Of a stretch of DNA of 9,391 bases, positions 6,123-9,391 are shown piece by piece. Under the pieces are notes generated by a model that saw only the letters and a program-made list of their open reading frames with translations, was not told the origin of the DNA and did not search any database. The stretch is from Wenzhouxiangella sp. (GTDB taxonomy: Bacteria; Pseudomonadota; Gammaproteobacteria; Xanthomonadales; Wenzhouxiangellaceae). Both the position numbers and the translations under genes were made by a program. The DNA is taken from assembly GCA_007121485.1 (NCBI GenBank), contig SKKM01000225.1, positions 1-9,391 on the forward strand, written 5' to 3'. Numbering within the stretch: the stretch's first letter is position 1; every line of letters starts with the position of its first letter.

Positions 6123-8843
6123 CTACATGGCCGGAACCACCTTGATGCCGTTACCGTTGGCCGAACTGCAGGCCCGCGCACTGCCAGCCGGTCCAGGGAA
6201 GGGCGATATGCCGTCGAAAATCTCGGTCGAGGCGTCCAGTTCACGGTCGCCGCAGTCGCTACCGATGCCGTTATTGAACGCATCCACCTGGTCGATCCAG
6301 GAACCGAGTTCGGGACCGCCACCACCTGCGATGCAGGCTGCATTGGCCTCGGCGAACAACTGCTCGACGCTGGTGCCGGTGCAATCAGGGTCTCCGCCGC
6401 TGACGACGCAGTTCAGGGCCATGGCGGTGAGCTGGCGTGCCAGCTGTCGCTGCTGCTGACCCTCGATCCTGACACACATGGCTTCGACTGCTGAGTTGAC
6501 GTTACCAACGTTGGTATTGTCGATGGTCTGACCGCAGATCGACAGTTCACCACCGGCAGCATCGATAACGAGCTGGGTAAGATTGCTCGATCGACGGTGC
6601 TCGGTACCGGCATGGGTGCCCCAGAATCCCGGCGTACGGCAGATTTCCTCAGCCGGCACTTCGACTTCACAGTCAGCGGTGGCCGTTGCGTCAACGATGT
6701 TGTCAAAACCGTCGATGCTGCACTCAACACTGGCAGTGTTCGAAATGGTGGGGAATTCTTCGGCAAGGACCAAACGGCTGGCCGTGATCGGATCACTGAC
6801 TTCGCCGGCATCCAGACTGACCGCTTCGTCGACGATCCCAGCTTCTGGATCATTGACCAGACAATCTAGCGCCGCATTACCGGTATTGCTTACCGTGATG
6901 CTCCACTCGATCGTATCGCCCGCCAGGACTGGATCCGGGCTGCACTGCTTGGCCAGTTCAACATCAGGATCGATGATGTCCAGCGAATGGCTGTCGGAGT
7001 CGGAAGCCTGGTTGTCAAACCCAACCACGTCACAAGTGATCGTGGCCACGTTGACCAGCGGGTTGTCATCGTCAGCAGACACCGTGTAGGTAAACGTCTG
7101 CGGTACACCGGCTTCGAACGCGCCCAGGTCGCCCAGAACATCGTCGCTACCCGTGCAGTTCTCCAGCGCACCCACGCCTTCGTTGGTGAAGCCGATGGTG
7201 TAGGTCACTTCGTCACCCACCTTGGCCGAGTCCGGAGCGGACTTGGTCACCTCGATGGCCGGATCGACCCAGTTCAGCGAGTGGCTGTCGGAGTCGGACG
7301 CCTGGTTGTCGAAGCCGACCACATCGCAGGTGATCGTGGCCACGTTGACCAGCGGGTTGTCATCATCGGCAGACACCGTGTAGGTAAACGTCTGCGGCAC
7401 GCCGTCTTCGAACGCACCCAGGTTGCCCAGAACATCGTCGCTACCCGTGCAGTTCTCCAGCGCGCCCACGCCTTCGTTGGTGAAGCCGATGGTGTAGGTC
7501 ACTTCGTCACCCACCTTGGCCGAGTCCGGACCGGACTTGGTCACCTCGATGGCCGGATTGATCAAATCGACTTCGTGATCATCACCGGCTAGCAGGCTGA
7601 CCGTGTTGACCGGACCGACTGCATCGCAAGTCAGTTCAGCCTGGTTCGGCAGCGGGTTAGGATCCGTGGCCAGCGCAGTGCGTGACGCAGTCACGATGGT
7701 GTTGCCCGGAGGCAAGTTCGCGTCAGGACCGAAGAAAATACCCAGGAGGTCGTCTTCGGCGACACAATTGTCCAGGCTCACATCGCTCAGGTTTTGCAGG
7801 GTGAAGGTATAGTCGACATCGTCCCCCACCTTGGCGATCAAGTCGCCTTCCTTCGTCAAATCCAAGCCAACACAAACCAGGTTGGCCGGATCATCGTCGG
7901 TTACCGTCGTTCCGTCGTCTTTCGATGTCCCTTCGACCAGAGCGATATTTTCAAAGACTCCGCTCTCGCCGCACACGAGCGCCTGGCTCAGTTCGTCGAT
8001 GTTGCCCGAGTCCAGCGTCAGGGACTGCGCGGCATCGAGATCCCCGATATTGAAATCAACAATACCGAGCGTTGGGTCGGTAATGATGACGTTCTCCAGA
8101 TCGGCGGTGCCGGTATTGGTCACGATCAGGCGATAATCAGCGCCACTGGGGAATGCCGCATAAGGCGCACTGTCGACCTCATTGGCGTCGAACCAGGTGA
8201 TGCCGCCATCGATGCTGATCTCCTTGATCAACTGGATATCCGGAACCGACTCAAGCTGAATCAACAGTGAGCCACTGGCGGTCGCAGACAGCGTCTCACA
8301 GTCACCAGTCGTGCTGAATGCAGACGTCAGGCTCAGGGGGGTTAAATCCGTTCCCTGGTCCCGCACGAGCACGTCAAAGTCGACCGAACAAAAGTCTCCG
8401 GGGCCCGCAAGCGTCAGCGCATCGAAGGAAAAATCGACGATGCCGTCACTTTCAACACCGCTAGTGGCGCCGCAGCTTCCATCAACATTGCCAGCAAACT
8501 CGATCGGTTGTTCCCCGCTCGGACTGACGTCATTGCCAAACTGGCACGGCACCAGATCGACATTATTGTTACAGGTCAAAGCGAATCGGATGGGGTGGTC
8601 ACCTCCGATCGTCCAGGGGTCTGATTGGAGCCCCCGCGTAGGCCTTAAGGAAACTCGGACCAGCTGACCAGGTTCCAACGGAGATGTCTCCAATGGAATC
8701 GGGTCAGCAGGATCAAGCAGAACCGAGAATCCTCCGGCACAGGTTTCAGCCCTGGCCTGCATGGACAACACGGTTGCCGCCATCACTGCAAGCAAACCGA
8801 TGGTAAGCGACCTCAACGGTCGTACAAGTAAAGCTTTCATCAT
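6123..8843 (-). CDS. Large secreted DUF11-repeat protein with Cys-rich C-terminal domain
   Basis: This 906-residue exported protein has a signal peptide (about residues 1-32, cleavage likely after MQARA). A Cys-containing N-terminal domain (about 33-200) precedes five DUF11-like immunoglobulin-fold repeats near 202-325, 327-427, 429-526, 527-624 and 625-726. Repeats carry the usual xVTKSxPDxAxVGDxVTY...NxG start. Repeats 2-5 each hold a cysteine pair 41-47 residues apart (C360/C406, C465/C506, C563/C604, C661/C708), suggesting one disulfide each. The C-terminal region (about 730-906) contains CRTPGFWGTH (735-744) and eight cysteines; no known sorting tag (PEP-CTERM, LPXTG) is visible. The protein is probably an extended surface or matrix protein. 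The first ATG (8843) is followed directly by a second at 8840; AAGGGAG (minus strand, 8850-8856) serves either. Repeats 3 and 4 are nearly identical at DNA level. The promoter upstream looks sigma-54 dependent. Confidence 0.86.
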   Translation of the reverse strand: MMKALLVRPLRSLTIGLLAVMAATVLSMQARAETCAGGFSVLLDPADPIPLETSPLEPGQLVRVSLRPTRGLQSDPWTIGGDHPIRFALTCNNNVDLVPCQFGNDVSPSGEQPIEFAGNVDGSCGATSGVESDGIVDFSFDALTLAGPGDFCSVDFDVLVRDQGTDLTPLSLTSAFSTTGDCETLSATASGSLLIQLESVPDIQLIKEISIDGGITWFDANEVDSAPYAAFPSGADYRLIVTNTGTADLENVIITDPTLGIVDFNIGDLDAAQSLTLDSGNIDELSQALVCGESGVFENIALVEGTSKDDGTTVTDDDPANLVCVGLDLTKEGDLIAKVGDDVDYTFTLQNLSDVSLDNCVAEDDLLGIFFGPDANLPPGNTIVTASRTALATDPNPLPNQAELTCDAVGPVNTVSLLAGDDHEVDLINPAIEVTKSGPDSAKVGDEVTYTIGFTNEGVGALENCTGSDDVLGNLGAFEDGVPQTFTYTVSADDDNPLVNVATITCDVVGFDNQASDSDSHSLNWVDPAIEVTKSAPDSAKVGDEVTYTIGFTNEGVGALENCTGSDDVLGDLGAFEAGVPQTFTYTVSADDDNPLVNVATITCDVVGFDNQASDSDSHSLDIIDPDVELAKQCSPDPVLAGDTIEWSITVSNTGNAALDCLVNDPEAGIVDEAVSLDAGEVSDPITASRLVLAEEFPTISNTASVECSIDGFDNIVDATATADCEVEVPAEEICRTPGFWGTHAGTEHRRSSNLTQLVIDAAGGELSICGQTIDNTNVGNVNSAVEAMCVRIEGQQQRQLARQLTAMALNCVVSGGDPDCTGTSVEQLFAEANAACIAGGGGPELGSWIDQVDAFNNGIGSDCGDRELDASTEIFDGISPFPGPAGSARACSSANGNGIKVVPAM
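6972..7559 (-). repeat. Tandem duplication of a 294-bp unit inside the DUF11 gene
   Basis: Units 7266-7559 (residues 429-526) and 6972-7265 (residues 527-624) are adjacent and in phase, 98 codons each. By eye they differ at only about seven residues, three of them in the last three positions. At DNA level they are roughly 94% identical outside the unit ends. The neighbouring repeats are far more divergent, so this is a recent duplication or a gene-conversion tract. Hand comparison gives the numbers; small counting errors are possible. Confidence 0.9.
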
Positions 8844-8926
8844 TTCGCACTCCCTTGCTCGTCAAGCATTTGGTGGAGACTGACCCGGACTGCAACGAAC
8901 AGCGGCCCGGACTGTAGGGGCACTCC

Positions 8927-8944
8927 ATGCAATATGCACACCAA
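8927..8944 (-). promoter_or_regulatory. Sigma-54 (-24/-12) promoter of the DUF11 gene
   Basis: The minus strand reads TTGGTGTGCATATTGCAT, against the sigma-54 consensus TTGGCACG-N4-TTGCAT. The invariant GG (8941-8942) and GC (8929-8930) are separated by exactly 10 nt, and the flanking TT, the G at consensus position 8, and TTGCAT all match. Three of the less conserved bases (CAC) differ. Transcription would start near 8917, giving a leader of about 74 nt before the ATG at 8843. A sigma-54 activator gene lies about 4 kb away in the same cluster. Confidence 0.66.
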
Positions 8945-8949
8945 AATTG

Positions 8950-8962
8950 TAAGCTATTGATT
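8950..8962 (-). promoter_or_regulatory. IHF-like binding site
   Basis: The minus strand reads AATCAATAGCTTA, an exact match to the IHF consensus WATCAANNNNTTR, within an A/T-rich stretch. It begins about 8 nt upstream of the -24 element. IHF commonly bends DNA between an activator site and a sigma-54 promoter, but this one is closer to the promoter than is usual, so its function is uncertain. Confidence 0.42.
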
Positions 8963-9137
8963 TTAAGCAGCTAAAAATGCATCGACGCTCAAGTCAGGTA
9001 TTCGACTCTCAGAGCCGAGTCATCAGCACCATCGCGCAGACCGCATCTCGAGCGGGCCGGGTCACGAGATACGACCGGAGCCACCGTAAATGACTCACTT
9101 CACATGGTGCCTAGCTGACATTGAAAGACAAGTTCTT

Positions 9138-9167
9138 TTCTGAGACATCCATTCTCAGAATTGAGAA
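9138..9167. promoter_or_regulatory. Inverted-repeat candidate upstream activator site
   Basis: TTCTGAGA (9138-9145) and TCTCAGAA (9153-9160) form a perfect 8-bp inverted repeat with a 7-nt spacer. The right arm is also part of a second overlapping repeat, TTCTCA (9152-9157) with TGAGAA (9162-9167). The core TCTCAGA recurs at 9007-9013. The inverted repeat lies about 220-250 nt upstream of the predicted sigma-54 start, the usual distance for dimeric Fis-type activator sites. Binding by the local activator is inference. Confidence 0.38.
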
Positions 9168-9289
9168 ACTTCGATAACCCCAAGGCCTGAACCAGCGTGG
9201 GGTCATGCCCGTTGCCGTGTCACTGACCGGAAGCCAGACGGACAAAGCGGAGGCGACGCTGCGTTCCAGCTCCGGCAGGCGTAGGGGCC

Positions 9290-9321
9290 AAAAAAAACGG
9301 CCAGCGCAAAGCTGGCCGTTT
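9290..9321 (-). terminator. Strong intrinsic terminator of the right-hand gene
   Basis: An 11-bp perfect stem (aaacggccagc 9295-9305 with gctggccgttt 9311-9321) with a 5-nt loop is followed on the minus strand by eight consecutive T (9290-9297, partly shared with the stem). This is a classic rho-independent terminator for the minus-strand gene ending at 9368. It insulates the activator-site region from transcription entering from the right. Confidence 0.88.
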
Positions 9322-9330
9322 GATCAAATG

Positions 9331-9354
9331 CTTCCGGGCCCGAGAGCCCGGAAG
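9331..9354 (-). terminator. First of two tandem hairpins after the right-hand gene
   Basis: A perfect 9-bp stem (cttccgggc 9331-9339 with gcccggaag 9346-9354) with a 6-nt loop begins 13 nt after the stop codon at 9368-9370. It has no clear U tract, only a mixed CATTTGATC-like stretch on the minus strand. It may protect the 3' end or help termination at the stronger hairpin downstream. Confidence 0.55.
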
Positions 9355-9367
9355 ATTCAGCGATCGA

Positions 9368-9391
9368 TCAGAAGTCGTAACGCAGGGTCAG
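9368..9391 (-). CDS. C-terminal end of a probable outer-membrane beta-barrel protein (runs off right edge)
   Basis: Seven codons and a TGA stop (9368-9370) are visible, reading LTLRYDF. Alternating hydrophobic residues ending in a terminal phenylalanine form the beta-signal recognised by the BAM complex in porins and TonB-dependent receptors. Tandem hairpins directly downstream, the second with a long U tail, support this as a true gene end on the minus strand. The protein family cannot be told from seven residues. Confidence 0.6.
   Translation of the reverse strand: MTLRYDF

Larger units (their letters stand above)
8844..9367. other. Gene-free regulatory region between the DUF11 gene and the right-hand gene
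   Basis: About 520 nt contain no supportable coding sequence. From left to right they hold the Shine-Dalgarno and leader of the DUF11 gene, a -24/-12 promoter element, an IHF-like site in an A/T-rich stretch (about 8930-8990), scattered TCTCAGA elements including an inverted repeat, and two terminator-like hairpins belonging to the right-hand minus-strand gene. An additional 6-bp inverted repeat (acccca 9177-9182 with tggggt 9198-9203) has no evident role. Apart from these, about 9015-9135 and 9205-9285 show nothing recognisable. Confidence 0.75.

Noticed and set aside
6123..6200. PEP-CTERM or similar sorting tag on the DUF11 protein, suggested by the sigma-54 context
   Set aside because: The C-terminus (GIKVVPAM) has no PEP motif, hydrophobic helix or basic tail.
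6972..7559. Repeat pair considered as a CRISPR or mobile-element structure
   Set aside because: The units are in-phase coding duplications of a DUF11 domain without spacers, terminal inverted repeats or target duplications.
6987..7592. Long plus-strand open frame (about 201 codons) antisense to the DUF11 repeats
   Set aside because: It mirrors the tandem repeat on the opposite strand, has no homology signature or ribosome site, and is explained by the composition of the real minus-strand gene.
9205..9391. Plus-strand open frame from ATG 9205 to the window end
   Set aside because: It runs straight through two strong terminator hairpins and over the end of the minus-strand beta-barrel gene, with no ribosome site.

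Overview
The window is GC-rich chromosomal DNA from what looks like a Gram-negative gammaproteobacterium, possibly of the Wenzhouxiangella/Xanthomonadales/Chromatiales type. That placement is inferred from a PpnN-type nucleosidase, Sec signal peptides, an outer-membrane beta-barrel C-terminus and the DUF11 and choice-of-anchor Q surface proteins. No marker gene fixes the taxon.

Layout: (1) 1-487, minus strand: the N-terminal third of ppnN, a housekeeping nucleotide nucleosidase that runs off the left edge. (2) 687-4761, plus strand: a three-gene operon joined by two ATGA stop/start overlaps. It encodes a membrane-anchored protein with about five carboxypeptidase-regulatory-like beta-sandwiches, a secreted beta-helix (choice-of-anchor Q) protein, and a sigma-54 enhancer-binding protein (EBP) that has AAA+ and Fis-type HTH domains but no sensory domain. 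(3) 4806-6005 and 6123-8843, both minus strand and convergent with the operon: a second secreted choice-of-anchor Q protein, preceded on the same strand by a 906-residue secreted DUF11-repeat protein. A GC-rich terminator-like hairpin and a second, GNRA-capped hairpin lie between them. (4) 8844-9367: a gene-free regulatory region. (5) 9368-9391, minus strand: the last seven codons of a probable outer-membrane beta-barrel protein, followed by two tandem hairpins, one with a long U tail.

The most interesting signal is in the gene-free region. Upstream of the DUF11 gene there is a -24/-12 element with exact GG-N10-GC spacing, an exact match to the IHF consensus just upstream of it, and three copies of the heptamer TCTCAGA (two forming an inverted repeat near -220 to -245). 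This is the architecture of a sigma-54 promoter with an upstream activator site. A sigma-54 activator is encoded in the same cluster, translationally coupled to two exported proteins. The working hypothesis is a self-contained surface-protein module in which the sensor-less EBP switches on the DUF11 protein, perhaps with the downstream beta-helix protein. The link between EBP and promoter is inference; the sequence elements themselves are directly visible.
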